Below, in pieces: positions 49,448-57,676 of a stretch of DNA of 64,000 bases. Position 1 is the stretch's first letter. Each line of letters starts with the position of its first letter. The stretch lies in NCBI RefSeq assembly GCF_014641715.1, contig NZ_BMIG01000005.1:62001-126000 (forward strand), read 5' to 3'. Made by a program: the position numbers and the translations under genes. The stretch is from Polaromonas eurypsychrophila. Its GTDB lineage: Bacteria; Pseudomonadota; Gammaproteobacteria; Burkholderiales; Burkholderiaceae_C. The notes beneath the pieces were generated by a model. The model saw only the letters and a list, made by a program, of their open reading frames with translations, ran no database searches and had not been told where the DNA came from.

Positions 49448-50353
49448 ATGAAGCAACTGCTGGCGGTGGACTGGGGCACCTCGTCCCTGCGCGGCGCCTT
49501 GCTCGACGGCCAGGGCCGGGTCCTCAAGGAGCGTTCTTTCCCGCGCGGCATCCTGACTGTGGCGCCCGGCGAATTTGCTACTGTTTTTGAAGCATGCTTC
49601 GCCCATTGGACGAGAGCTGCAGGCACTTTTTGCCTGATTTCCGGGATGGCTGGCAGCAAACAGGGCTGGCTCAAAGCCCCCTACTGCGCCTGTCCCGCAG
49701 GTTTTGACGAAGTCGCATCGCAACTGGCCTGGGTCGAGGCCGGACGCATCGCCATCGTGCCCGGCCTGAGCTGCGAACGTGAGGGCATCCCCGACGTGAT
49801 GCGCGGCGAGGAAACCCAGGTGTTTGGCGCACTGCAACTGCTGGGCATCCAGGACGGCCTGCTGGTGCTGCCCGGCACCCACAGCAAGTGGGTCACGGTG
49901 CGAGGCGGCAAGATAGAAAACTTCTCCACCTTCATGACGGGTGAGTTTTACGCACTGCTGCGCCAGCACTCGCTGCTGGCGCGCAGCCTGCCCGACATCG
50001 ACGGCGAGGTGGACTGGGTTGCCTTCGACGAGGGTGTGGCGCTGGCACTGCGCGGCAGCAGCCTGCTGCGGACCGCTTTCAGTGTGCGCACGCTGTCGCT
50101 GTTCGGGCGCATGGCCACCGCGCAGCTGCCGAGTTATCTGTCGGGCCTGGTGATTGGCGAGGAAATACGCACGCAGCCGCTGGACTCCGGCGCGCAAGTC
50201 ATCGTCGTCGGTGCACCGACATTGACCGAGCGCTACCAACGCGCGCTGGCACAGCGCGGAACCTCTGTGCAAGCTGTCGGCGCCGAAGCCACCTGGTGCG
50301 GCCTCTGGGCGCTGGCCCAAACCATTCACCCAAGCTGGGATAAACAGGCATGA
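49448..50353 (+). CDS. dgoK: 2-Dehydro-3-deoxygalactonokinase DgoK
   Basis: About 301 residues from ATG 49448; an alternative TTG at 49412 would overlap the dehydratase stop. DgoK marks: LLAVDWGTSSLRGALLDG (phosphate loop), SGMAGSKQGWLKAPYCACPAG, VLPGTHSKWV and TFMTGEFYALLRQHS. It phosphorylates 2-keto-3-deoxygalactonate. Residues ~42-65 (FATVFEACFAHWTRAAGTFC) are encoded by a dispersed repeat read in frame, between two conserved family blocks, without breaking the length expected of the protein. It is coupled to dgoA by a 4-base overlap. Confidence 0.9.
   Translation: MKQLLAVDWGTSSLRGALLDGQGRVLKERSFPRGILTVAPGEFATVFEACFAHWTRAAGTFCLISGMAGSKQGWLKAPYCACPAGFDEVASQLAWVEAGRIAIVPGLSCEREGIPDVMRGEETQVFGALQLLGIQDGLLVLPGTHSKWVTVRGGKIENFSTFMTGEFYALLRQHSLLARSLPDIDGEVDWVAFDEGVALALRGSSLLRTAFSVRTLSLFGRMATAQLPSYLSGLVIGEEIRTQPLDSGAQVIVVGAPTLTERYQRALAQRGTSVQAVGAEATWCGLWALAQTIHPSWDKQA
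49571..49642 (+). repeat. Dispersed repeat, copy B, inside dgoK
   Basis: The sequence order ATTTGCTACTG...AGCATGCTTCG...GGACGAGAGCTGCAGGCACTTTTTGCCTGA follows the same blocks as the non-coding copy at 40284-40352 (minus strand). It is read in frame inside dgoK. Confidence 0.6.
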
Positions 50354-50991
50354 ACACACCGCACGACAAATTTTCCGCCGCCCTGCAAGTCCTGCCGCTG
50401 GTCGCCATTCTGCGGGGCCTGCGGTCTGATGAAGCCTTGTCCGTCAGCCACGCGCTGCTAGGCGTCGGCTGGACGCTGATCGAAGTCCCGCTGAATTCGC
50501 CACAGCCGCTGCAAAGCATAGAAGCCATGTCCGCAGCCCTGCCCGCTGCCATGGTCGGCGCGGGCACGGTGCTGAGCGCCAGCCAGGTTCGCGATGTGCA
50601 TGCGGCGGGTGGACAACTCGTGGTCTCGCCAAATTTCGATGCCGAGGTGGTACGCGAAGCGCTGCGACTGGGCATGGTCTGCCTGCCCGGCGTAATGACG
50701 GCCACCGAGGCCTTTGCCGCGCTGAAACTTGGGGCGACCGGGCTCAAGCTGTTCCCGGCCGAAATGATCGCACCAGCGGTGGTGAAAGCTCTGCGGGCGG
50801 TGCTGCCGGCACAAACCCTGCTGCTGCCAGTGGGCGGCATCACGGTTGACAACATGGCGGCCTACCGCGCGGCCGGCGCCAGCGGTTTTGGCATCGGCTC
50901 GGCCCTGTATGCACCCGGCATGGCGGTTGACCAGGTGGCCGAAAACGCCATGAAATTCATGGCTGCTTACGCGGGTACCATTCGGGCATGA
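50350..50991 (+). CDS. dgoA: 2-Dehydro-3-deoxy-6-phosphogalactonate aldolase DgoA
   Basis: This 213-residue class I aldolase of the KDPG/KDPGal family has AILRGLRSDEALSVSHALLGVGWTLIEVPLNSP (catalytic Glu), MVGAGTVLSASQV, and GATGLKLFPAEM with the Schiff-base Lys, and GGITVDNMAAYRAAGASGFGIGSALY at the phosphate site. It splits KDPGal to pyruvate and glyceraldehyde 3-phosphate. It overlaps dgoK and the SDR gene by 4 bases each. Confidence 0.93.
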   Translation: MNTPHDKFSAALQVLPLVAILRGLRSDEALSVSHALLGVGWTLIEVPLNSPQPLQSIEAMSAALPAAMVGAGTVLSASQVRDVHAAGGQLVVSPNFDAEVVREALRLGMVCLPGVMTATEAFAALKLGATGLKLFPAEMIAPAVVKALRAVLPAQTLLLPVGGITVDNMAAYRAAGASGFGIGSALYAPGMAVDQVAENAMKFMAAYAGTIRA

Positions 50992-51782
50992 GCACTCCTT
51001 CACCTCCGACTTCTCAAGATATTTCGTTTGGCCTGAAAGGCCGGGTCTGCATCGTCACCGGCGGCTCGCAGGGCATTGGCGAAGCTTGCGCGCGCCGTTT
51101 TGCGCGCGAGGGTGCGCAGGTCGTGATCGCCGACATGGCCGACGCGCCCGGTGAAGCGCTGGCCGCCGAACTCGGCGCCCTGTACATCCATTGCGATGTC
51201 GGTGACAAGGCCCAGGTCGATGCGGTGGTGGCCCGCACAGTGCAGGCCCACGGCCGTATCGATGTGCTGGTCAACAACGCCGGCATTTTCCGAGCGGCGG
51301 AATTTCTGGAGGTGAGTGAAGCCGACTTCGACGCGGTGCTGCGCGTCAACATCAAGGGCAGCTTCCTGATGGGCCAGGCGGTGGCGCGTGTGATGGCGCA
51401 GGCCGGCAGCGGCAACATCGTCAACATGAGTTCGGTCAACGGTGTGCTGGCCATCCCGACGATTGCCAGCTACAACGTCAGCAAGGGGGGCGTCAACCAG
51501 CTGACACGCGTCATGGCGTTGGCGCTGGCCGACAAAGGCATACGCGTCAACGCCGTGGCGCCCGGCACGATTGCCACCGAACTGGCGGCCAAAGCGGTGC
51601 TGACCAGCGATGAGGCCAAGGCAAAAATCATGAGTCGCACGCCGATGAAACGTCTGGGCGAACCCTCGGAAATCGCCGATGTGGTGGCCTGGCTGGTCAG
51701 CGATGCGGCTAGTTATGTGACCGGCGAGATCGTCACGGTGGATGGCGGGCGCATGACGCTGAACTACACCGTGCCGGTCTGA
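50988..51782 (+). CDS. Short-chain dehydrogenase/reductase
   Basis: This 264-residue classical SDR has VTGGSQGIGEACARRFA (NAD(P) loop TGxxxGxG), NNAG, NMSSVNG with SYNVSKGG (Ser-Tyr-Lys catalytic set), and a C-terminal PGTIATE. An Asp at the end of strand 2 (IADMADAPG) favours NAD+. Its place at the end of the dehydratase-dgoK-dgoA operon suggests a sugar or sugar-acid dehydrogenase (galactose- or fucose-type) supplying the lactone or acid. Confidence 0.87.
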   Translation: MSTPSPPTSQDISFGLKGRVCIVTGGSQGIGEACARRFAREGAQVVIADMADAPGEALAAELGALYIHCDVGDKAQVDAVVARTVQAHGRIDVLVNNAGIFRAAEFLEVSEADFDAVLRVNIKGSFLMGQAVARVMAQAGSGNIVNMSSVNGVLAIPTIASYNVSKGGVNQLTRVMALALADKGIRVNAVAPGTIATELAAKAVLTSDEAKAKIMSRTPMKRLGEPSEIADVVAWLVSDAASYVTGEIVTVDGGRMTLNYTVPV

Positions 51783-51790
51783 GCAAGCGC

Positions 51791-51815
51791 CATTTGCTAT
51801 CAAATAAATAGCTAA
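51791..51815 (+). repeat. Dispersed repeat, copy C (short)
   Basis: ATTTGCTATCAAATAAATAG followed by CTAATTTGCGGG matches the first block of copies at 40284-40352 and 49571-49642 and breaks off there. It lies 9 bases after the SDR stop. Confidence 0.45.
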
Positions 51816-51840
51816 TTTGCGGGATGAGCCGCGAGGCGCA

Positions 51841-51872
51841 AAACCCAAGGCAAGGCTTATTGCGTTGGGTTT
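51841..51872. terminator. Stem-loop after the dgo operon, weak terminator
   Basis: AAACCCAA...TTGGGTTT forms an 8-bp stem, with further GCAA/TTGC pairing inside. There is no long T run, so rho-independent ending is only possible. The stem lies ~58 bases after the SDR stop. Confidence 0.35.
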
Positions 51873-51945
51873 GTAACGAAGCGGATCGCCCGCAAAACCA
51901 CGCCGCTGAAGGGGTTCGGACCAAAACGCGCGCCTTCCTCACCAA

Positions 51946-51979
51946 ACCCCTTGCGTGTGCTGCAGCACACGCAAGGGGT
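51946..51979. repeat. Perfect 34-base palindrome
   Basis: ACCCCTTGCGTGTGCTG and its exact complement follow each other with no loop, centred on CTGCAG. It is in non-coding DNA between the dgo operon and a decayed thioesterase. Confidence 0.75.
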
Positions 51980-52045
51980 GTTGGCAAGCAAATCATCACA
52001 TTGTGGACCCGAACGCGCAAGGCGGGAGTCAGGCAGAGGGTCCCT

Positions 52046-52363
52046 AACATTACATCCCGCTCGGCAGCGTGCACGGTGGCTGGTATGCGACGCTGCAGGA
52101 CTCCGCGCTGGGCTGCGCCGTGCATAAGATGATGCCGGCAGGCCGCGGCTACACCACGGCCAAGCTCAGTGTAAACATCGTGCGCGCGGCCTCGCACAAG
52201 ACCGGGCCATTGCGGACCATTACGGGCCGCAGGCACGGTGATTCATTGCGGACGGCAACTGGCGACGACTCAAGCGGGCATCGTCGGGCCCGATGACAAA
52301 CTGTACGCGCATGCCACGACCACGTGCCTGGTGTTTGAGGTGCCAGCCACCAAGCCCGGCTGA
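52046..52363 (+). pseudogene. PaaI-type hotdog thioesterase, decayed
   Basis: Plus-strand bases 52046-52235 read YIPLGSVHGGWYATLQDSALGCAVHKMMPAGRGYTTAKLSVNIVRAASHKTGPLR, the HGG...DSALGCAVH core of PaaI-type thioesterases. A frame shift follows near 52235. The continuation GTVIHCGRQLATTQAGIVGPDDKLYAHATTTCLVFEVP ends at TGA 52361-52363. The 5' end is missing (no start or first strand). So it is a truncated, frameshifted gene remnant of about 100 residues. Confidence 0.75.
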
Positions 52364-52390
52364 AACGGAACGGCGAAAGACAGCGAAAAA

Positions 52391-53140
52391 TCAAACCGCC
52401 GATCGCGATAGCGGCCCGGACTGCGTCCTGATCTGCTCGACCCGACGGTTAACCAGCGCGGCGGCCAGCATCCATTTCACGCGGGTGAGCCAGCCACGCT
52501 GAAGTTCTTCGTGCGCGTCATCGCGGTAGAAATACTCGGGGTCGTGGGCCACGCCCCAGTCGCGCAGCGGCAGGCTATCGGCGTCGGTCTGGACATACTG
52601 CGCATGCGCATGGTGACGGCCGTCCCAGAACTGGCTGCCGTTCGCGTGGATGCCGTAACCAAGACTCAAGCCTTGCGTTTTGAGCAACACGCCGGCATGC
52701 GCTTCCAGCAGCGAATCGGTCACGTAGGTGTCGGTCTGGACCCAACATCCCTCCAGGTAAACCTCTCCGATCGCATGGGTCACCGTGCTCTGGGTCACAT
52801 CGAGAATGCCTTTGAGAAAGGCACTGGACAAGGTCACGAAGCGCAGCCGGGCAGGCACGCCAACAGAGCGGAGCATGGCGACAAACAACGTGCCTTTGGT
52901 ATGGCAGTCCCCCCGCCCGGCCTTCAACACGGCGACGGCAGGCACATGGTCAAACCCTGCGACACAACCGAATGGCAGGGATTTGATGTGATCGTGGATA
53001 AAAATCGCCTTTTGCGTATCGCTGATGGCAAGCTGGGCCACGCGCATGGCCTGGATTCTGAGCTTGGGATCATCGAGATCCAGTAGGCTGGTAGGCCCTA
53101 GCCAGTCTTGGGGTCGGTCGGTCGGCGGAGACAGTTGCAT
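52391..53140 (-). CDS. Transglutaminase-like cysteine protease-fold protein
   Basis: The protein has 249 residues. A Cys-His-Asp arrangement is seen: AGRGDCHTKGTLFVAMLRSVGVPARLRF (Cys), STVTHAIGEVYLEGCWVQTDTYV (His, then Asp). These are the catalytic marks of the bacterial transglutaminase-like domain, probably acting as a protease or amidase rather than cross-linker. No signal peptide, so cytoplasmic. The ATG at 53140 has no close partner gene; gloA is divergent upstream. Confidence 0.8.
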   Translation of the reverse strand: MQLSPPTDRPQDWLGPTSLLDLDDPKLRIQAMRVAQLAISDTQKAIFIHDHIKSLPFGCVAGFDHVPAVAVLKAGRGDCHTKGTLFVAMLRSVGVPARLRFVTLSSAFLKGILDVTQSTVTHAIGEVYLEGCWVQTDTYVTDSLLEAHAGVLLKTQGLSLGYGIHANGSQFWDGRHHAHAQYVQTDADSLPLRDWGVAHDPEYFYRDDAHEELQRGWLTRVKWMLAAALVNRRVEQIRTQSGPLSRSAV

Positions 53141-53303
53141 GTAGGGCGAGCGCAGTTTTTATTGCCAACGATTATGCAGGCACAAATAGGATCTGTCCGT
53201 GCTGTATCGAACAAACCCGTGGGCATTGGCCCTCTGGCGCTGCACTGCCTCCCCAATTGGAAGAGAATCTAAATACACACACCTCCACCTGGAAAGCGCC
53301 ACG

Positions 53304-53717
53304 ATGAAACTTCTCCACACCATGCTGCGCGTTGGCGATCTGCAACGCTCCATCGACTTTTACACCCAGGTCCTGGGCATGACCGTGCTGCGCAGGTCAG
53401 AAAATCCGGAATACAAATACAGCCTGGCCTTTGTCGGCTACGAAGGCGGCAACCCCGGCCAAGCCGAGATCGAACTGACATGGAACTGGGGCACCGACAG
53501 CTACGAGATGGGCACCGCCTACGGCCACATCGCACTCGGTGTGCCCGATGCCTACGCCGCCTGCGACAAGATCAAGGCCGCCGGCGGCAACGTCACGCGT
53601 GAAGCCGGGCCCGTCAAGGGCGGGGCCACCGTGATTGCTTTTGTCACTGATCCGGATGGGTACAAGATTGAGTTGATTGAACGCAAGAGCGATGTCGGTG
53701 GTTCGGGTCTACGCTGA
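53304..53717 (+). CDS. gloA: Lactoylglutathione lyase (glyoxalase I)
   Basis: The protein has 137 residues from ATG 53304; an open upstream frame is Arg/His-rich and likely chance. [31 protein letters not shown] carries the first His metal ligand, [24 protein letters not shown] the Glu and second His, and [12 protein letters not shown] the last Glu, matching the Ni/Zn GloA site. It detoxifies methylglyoxal with glutathione. It is a single-gene unit; a GC-rich hairpin lies 168 bases after the stop. Confidence 0.93.
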   Translation: MKLLHTMLRVGDLQRSIDFYTQVLGMTVLRRSENPEYKYSLAFVGYEGGNPGQAEIELTWNWGTDSYEMGTAYGHIALGVPDAYAACDKIKAAGGNVTREAGPVKGGATVIAFVTDPDGYKIELIERKSDVGGSGLR

Positions 53718-54184
53718 TCGATTAGAACTTTTGAGACTCGCTGCGCCTGCAGTCCTTTATGGACCGTAGGTCTGACTCCCCACTCCCACCCCTAGCCCCT
53801 CCCTCGCCCCGCTGGGCGATGGAGGGGGACCTCATTTGGCCGTGTGTGCTGCACCCGCGTGCAAACATGACGGCCCCGTAGTCCGACGATGACGCGCAAA
53901 GCGCGTCATCGTCTCCCCGCATTTGCATCTATCGCCTCCACCCGTCGGGCTGGGCCGAGGAACGCAGTCGAAAACGGATCAGGGCGAGCGATTGTCTGAG
54001 TGAAGCGAGTTCGAGCTCGACCCCGTTTTCGGCGAGCACCGCAGGTTGCCCCTGAGCGGCAGCGAAGGGGACCCGGACCATCGGGTCGCCTTTTCTTTGG
54101 TGACTTACTTTTGGCGAAACAAAAGAAAAGTTACTTGCCGCCGGGCAACCCCCGGCCAACAGGCGCGAGCAAGCGATGAGGCTG
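53718..54184. other. Non-coding, hairpin-rich intergenic DNA
   Basis: I find no gene in this 467-base stretch. It contains a perfect hairpin at 53885-53913 (GACGATGACGCGC, AAA, GCGCGTCATCGTC) and a T/A-rich inverted part near 54090-54135 (CTTTTCTTTGGTGAC and the facing AAAAGAAAAG). Copy D of the dispersed repeat follows. Confidence 0.55.
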
Positions 54185-54262
54185 GACAAGTCCCCAACAC
54201 ACAAACCATCAATCAAATTCGGCTACAGCCCTTATCCCGCAAGCGCCACCAGCTACTAAATC
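54185..54262 (-). repeat. Dispersed repeat, copy D
   Basis: On the minus strand GCTATTGATTTAGTAGCTGG, then GGCGCTTGCGGGATAAGGGC and TGTAGCC. This follows the GCTA...AGCTG...GCTTGCG...GGGCTG order of copies A and B. It is right after the senA stop. Confidence 0.45.
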
Positions 54263-54270
54263 AATAGCGT

Positions 54271-55578
54271 CTACAAGGCACAGGATCGAAACCCGCAAAA
54301 GATGTCATCCCGCTCAGGAAGATAAAAATTGCGGTACTTCGGATGTTTCATGCGCGCCCGCGTCGCCATCGACGCGCCGCGCAGCACCTTGTGCGTGCCA
54401 AACCAGGGCTGCGAATAGTCGGCATAGGGGTGCGGCTCAAAGCCGGGGTAGGCCCGGAAGCTGCTGCCCGTCCACTCCCAAACATCACCCCAGCGAAAGC
54501 CCCGGCGCGCCGCCGTGTGTGCCGCCACCTCCCATTCGATCTCGGCGGGCAGCCGGCGGCCGGCCCAGCGGCACCAGGCGTCGGCCTCCCACCAGCTCAT
54601 GTGCATGGCCGGCTGGTTGCCCAGCATGCGCATCGGCTGGCCGAAACGGGTTTGCATCACCGCGCCGCTGGCCACGCCGATCTGCTCGACATAACGCGGG
54701 CCGCGCCGGCCCTCGCTGCGAGACATCGCCTGCAGCCAGTCCCAGCCTGGTGGCTGCCAGAGCTCGGGCCGGTCGTAGCCGCCGTCATCGACAAACTCAA
54801 CAAACTGCGACCAGCTCACGGGCTGTGCGTCAATCTCGAACTCCAGAACGCTGACCTCGTTCTGCGCCTGTTCATTGTCGAAAACAAAACCCGTGGCCTG
54901 CGCGTTAGCGGGCGACCCGAGCTTCCAGACCACGGCCGGCACCAGCAGCGGTTCGCGCAGCGTCATGGTCGGCGGCGTGAAAGCCTGCAGCAAGGCCTTG
55001 TCCAGGCTCAAGCCCAGCGTCTGCGCGGTAGAGGTCAGGGCTTCGGCATGCATGTCCTCGTGGAACAGGCACAGGCGGTAAAAATACAGCGCGTCGTCGT
55101 CTTCATCGGCTTTCTCCAACAGCTCCAGCGTGCTCTCCAGCGTGTCCAGCAGGTAGGCGCGGCAGCTTGCCTCCCCTGGCAAGTCCAGCGTCCAGCGGCT
55201 GCTGTGCGGCACCTTGCCCGAGTCCCACCAGCGGTCGGCGTGCGGCTCGATCGAGGCTAGCCGCGCATGGACCGGTTCGCAGCGCAGACCGCGCGAGCGT
55301 TGCATGTTGCGGCCTACCCACCATTCCTGAAACCAGCCCACATGGCCGATTTCCCACAGCGGGGGATTGAGCACCGGCAACCGGGCCACCGCAAAACCTG
55401 TGCCTTCCAGCGCCCGCTGGTATTGGCCAAACAGGCGCAGCGTGTGATTGCGCGCATCCATCAGCGCCAGCGACAGCAAGGCCTTGCCAGCGCCGCGCAT
55501 GGCCGGCGAATCGATGCGCCCGGTGACCAAGGTCGATGCGGAATGCGGAGGTGAATCGGGGGCAGCGTCTGAAGCCAA
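54271..55578 (-). CDS. senA: Selenoneine synthase SenA (EgtB-like)
   Basis: About 435 residues. A DinB-like N-terminal domain carries the Fe(II) ligands: GHVGWFQEWWV (first His) and CLFHEDMHAEAL (second and third His). A C-terminal formylglycine-enzyme/SUMF1-like domain has MSWWEADAWCRWAGRRLPAEIEWE, WGDVWEWTGSSF, VLRGASMAT and ERDDIFCGFRSC. This is the EgtB/SenA architecture, and pairing with senB and selD nearby points to selenium use. SenA joins a selenosugar's selenium to hercynine. I place the start at TTG 55578 (preceded by AGGA); ATG 55500 is also possible, and the frame stays open to 55761. Confidence 0.88.
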   Translation of the reverse strand: MASDAAPDSPPHSASTLVTGRIDSPAMRGAGKALLSLALMDARNHTLRLFGQYQRALEGTGFAVARLPVLNPPLWEIGHVGWFQEWWVGRNMQRSRGLRCEPVHARLASIEPHADRWWDSGKVPHSSRWTLDLPGEASCRAYLLDTLESTLELLEKADEDDDALYFYRLCLFHEDMHAEALTSTAQTLGLSLDKALLQAFTPPTMTLREPLLVPAVVWKLGSPANAQATGFVFDNEQAQNEVSVLEFEIDAQPVSWSQFVEFVDDGGYDRPELWQPPGWDWLQAMSRSEGRRGPRYVEQIGVASGAVMQTRFGQPMRMLGNQPAMHMSWWEADAWCRWAGRRLPAEIEWEVAAHTAARRGFRWGDVWEWTGSSFRAYPGFEPHPYADYSQPWFGTHKVLRGASMATRARMKHPKYRNFYLPERDDIFCGFRSCAL

Positions 55579-55884
55579 AGAGAAGTCCTGGTAAGTCCGG
55601 CCACTGAAACCGGCAGCGGCAGTCGCATGCCGGGCGGATGAAGCCAGAATAGCAGACCGCCGCGGCCGTGCCGCCGCTACGGGCCGGCTCCCTTGTTGCC
55701 AAAAAGCAGTACAAACGCGCCCCGGACGACCTGTCAGCGGGCGCCATCCGCCGACTGTCACCCCGCGTGCGTTTTCGTGCCAAATTTCGCAAACCCGCGC
55801 ATAGACTGCGGCGACCCGCCTGCCCGCGCCCAGGCGTCCGCCGCCCGTCCGTGAACGTCTGTCCTTTCAACCGGTACGCCATGT

Positions 55885-57666
55885 ATGACATCCAACGCGC
55901 TGAATCCCTCCCCTGAAGACCTGGACGTGAGCATCATGGACCTGAGTCCGCTGGCCTGGGTGCTGGAGGAGCTCCGCAAATCCCTGGACGGCGCGAGCAA
56001 AGCCCTGAAACGGTTTGTGCGCGAGGCTGCTCTGGCGCAGGGCGCGGAACTGGAGGCGCTGGACGCCAACCAGTTGCGCCTGGCCCGCCAGCAGTTGCAC
56101 CAGGCCGCAGGCGCCCTGGAGATGGTGGGTATGAGCGCGCCGGCGCTGTTGCTGCGTGCCATGGAGACCGTGGTCCAGCGTTTTATCCATTCGCCGAAAC
56201 AGTGCACGGAACAAGCCAGCAACCAGGTCGAGCTGGCCGGACTCGCGCTGACGGCCTACCTGGAGGACGTGCTGGCGGGCAAGCCGGTATCGGCAGTCTC
56301 GCTGTTCCCCCAGTACCGCGATATCCAGAGCCTGATCGGCGCGGATCGTGTCCACCCGGCGGACCTCTGGGCGTTTGAATGGCGCTGGCTGGAACCTGAG
56401 CTCGCTGGCAGCGTCGAGGCCACGGCCTACAGCGACACGTCGCGGCAGTTGCTGGACCGGCTCACGCTCAAGCTGGTCCGCAGCGGCGATGCGCAGGCCG
56501 CGCAAAGCCTGTCCAACATATGTCTGGGCCTGGCGCAAACCGATACCGAGGTCGAGCTGAAAACATTCTGGAAAATTGCCGCAGGCTTTTTTGAAGCGCT
56601 GGCGCGAGGTCTGCTGAAGGTAGACGTCTACGCCAAAAGGGCGATTTTGCGTATCCTCCTGCAATATGCCAACCTGGCGCGTGGCATACCGCATGCCTCG
56701 GACCGCCTCGCGCAGGACCTGCTTTTTCTGTGCACGCAGGCGGTCGCCCGCCGGGCCAGCGACGCGCCGGCGCTCACGGCGGTACGGGCCAGCTACGGCC
56801 TAGAGCGTTTCCAGCCGGTGGACTACGAAGCGGTCCAGTTCGACCGCTTTGCACCGGCCCTGATCGCACAGGCCCGCAAACGCATCAGTTCGGCCAAGGA
56901 GAGCTGGTCCTCGGTGACCGCCGGCGACATCAACCGCTTCAAAATGGTCAGCGACCAGTTCAGCCTCGTGACCGATTCGCTGGTCAAGCTGCACCCGCCC
57001 AGCGAGCCGCTGGCCCAGGCGCTGACGCAGGCGATCAACAGCACGGCGGCTTCCGGACAAGCGCCATCCCCAGACCTCGGACTTGAAGTGGCGACAGCGC
57101 TGCTGTATCTGGAAGCGGCGTTTGACGATCTGGACCCAAAGGACCCGCAGCTCGCGGCCCGCACCGGGCGCCTGGCGCAAAGGCTAGACAGCGCCCGGAT
57201 CGGCCAGGCCCAGCAGCCCGATGCCTGGATGGAAGAGCTGTACCGACGCGTCAACCACAAACAAACCATGGAAAGTGTGGTCACCGAGCTGCGCAGGCTG
57301 CTGGGTCAACTTGAAATGGCGCTGGACGATTTTTTTCGCACGCCGGAAGACAAAACCATCCTGGCCGCCGTGCCGGGACAACTTGAGCAGATGCGTGGGG
57401 TGCTGGCCGTGCTCGATCTGGAGCAGGCCGCACTGGCCGTCACCCACATGGGCGAGCTGGTCGAGCAGATGCTGCAGACCGGCAGCACCGAACAGGAAGC
57501 GCGGGCGTCCGGCAGTTTTGATCGTCTGGGCAACAACCTCGGCGCCTTGGGTTTTTTGATCAACATGCTCAACTACCAACCAGCGCTGGCCAGAAAAAAC
57601 TTCAGCTACAACGCGGCAAAAGGCGAGCTGCAGGCACGGACCCGCGAGATCGACCCCATTCCCTGA
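55885..57666 (+). CDS. N-terminal part of a ChpA/PilL-like hybrid kinase, apparently truncated
   Basis: The product is 593 residues of mostly helical, Leu/Ala-rich sequence. Blocks such as DLSPLAWVLEELRKSLDGASKALKRF, FPQYRDIQSLIGADRVHPADLWAFEWRW, and NNLGALGFLINMLNYQPALARKNFSY resemble the N-terminal helical modules of the very long Hpt-containing CheA/PilL proteins in Comamonadaceae. Those have later Hpt, CheA kinase, CheW and receiver domains, none of which is here. It ends 10 bases before senB. It may be a remnant or a free-standing adaptor. Confidence 0.6.
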   Translation: MTSNALNPSPEDLDVSIMDLSPLAWVLEELRKSLDGASKALKRFVREAALAQGAELEALDANQLRLARQQLHQAAGALEMVGMSAPALLLRAMETVVQRFIHSPKQCTEQASNQVELAGLALTAYLEDVLAGKPVSAVSLFPQYRDIQSLIGADRVHPADLWAFEWRWLEPELAGSVEATAYSDTSRQLLDRLTLKLVRSGDAQAAQSLSNICLGLAQTDTEVELKTFWKIAAGFFEALARGLLKVDVYAKRAILRILLQYANLARGIPHASDRLAQDLLFLCTQAVARRASDAPALTAVRASYGLERFQPVDYEAVQFDRFAPALIAQARKRISSAKESWSSVTAGDINRFKMVSDQFSLVTDSLVKLHPPSEPLAQALTQAINSTAASGQAPSPDLGLEVATALLYLEAAFDDLDPKDPQLAARTGRLAQRLDSARIGQAQQPDAWMEELYRRVNHKQTMESVVTELRRLLGQLEMALDDFFRTPEDKTILAAVPGQLEQMRGVLAVLDLEQAALAVTHMGELVEQMLQTGSTEQEARASGSFDRLGNNLGALGFLINMLNYQPALARKNFSYNAAKGELQARTREIDPIP

Positions 57667-57676
57667 CTGTTAACCT

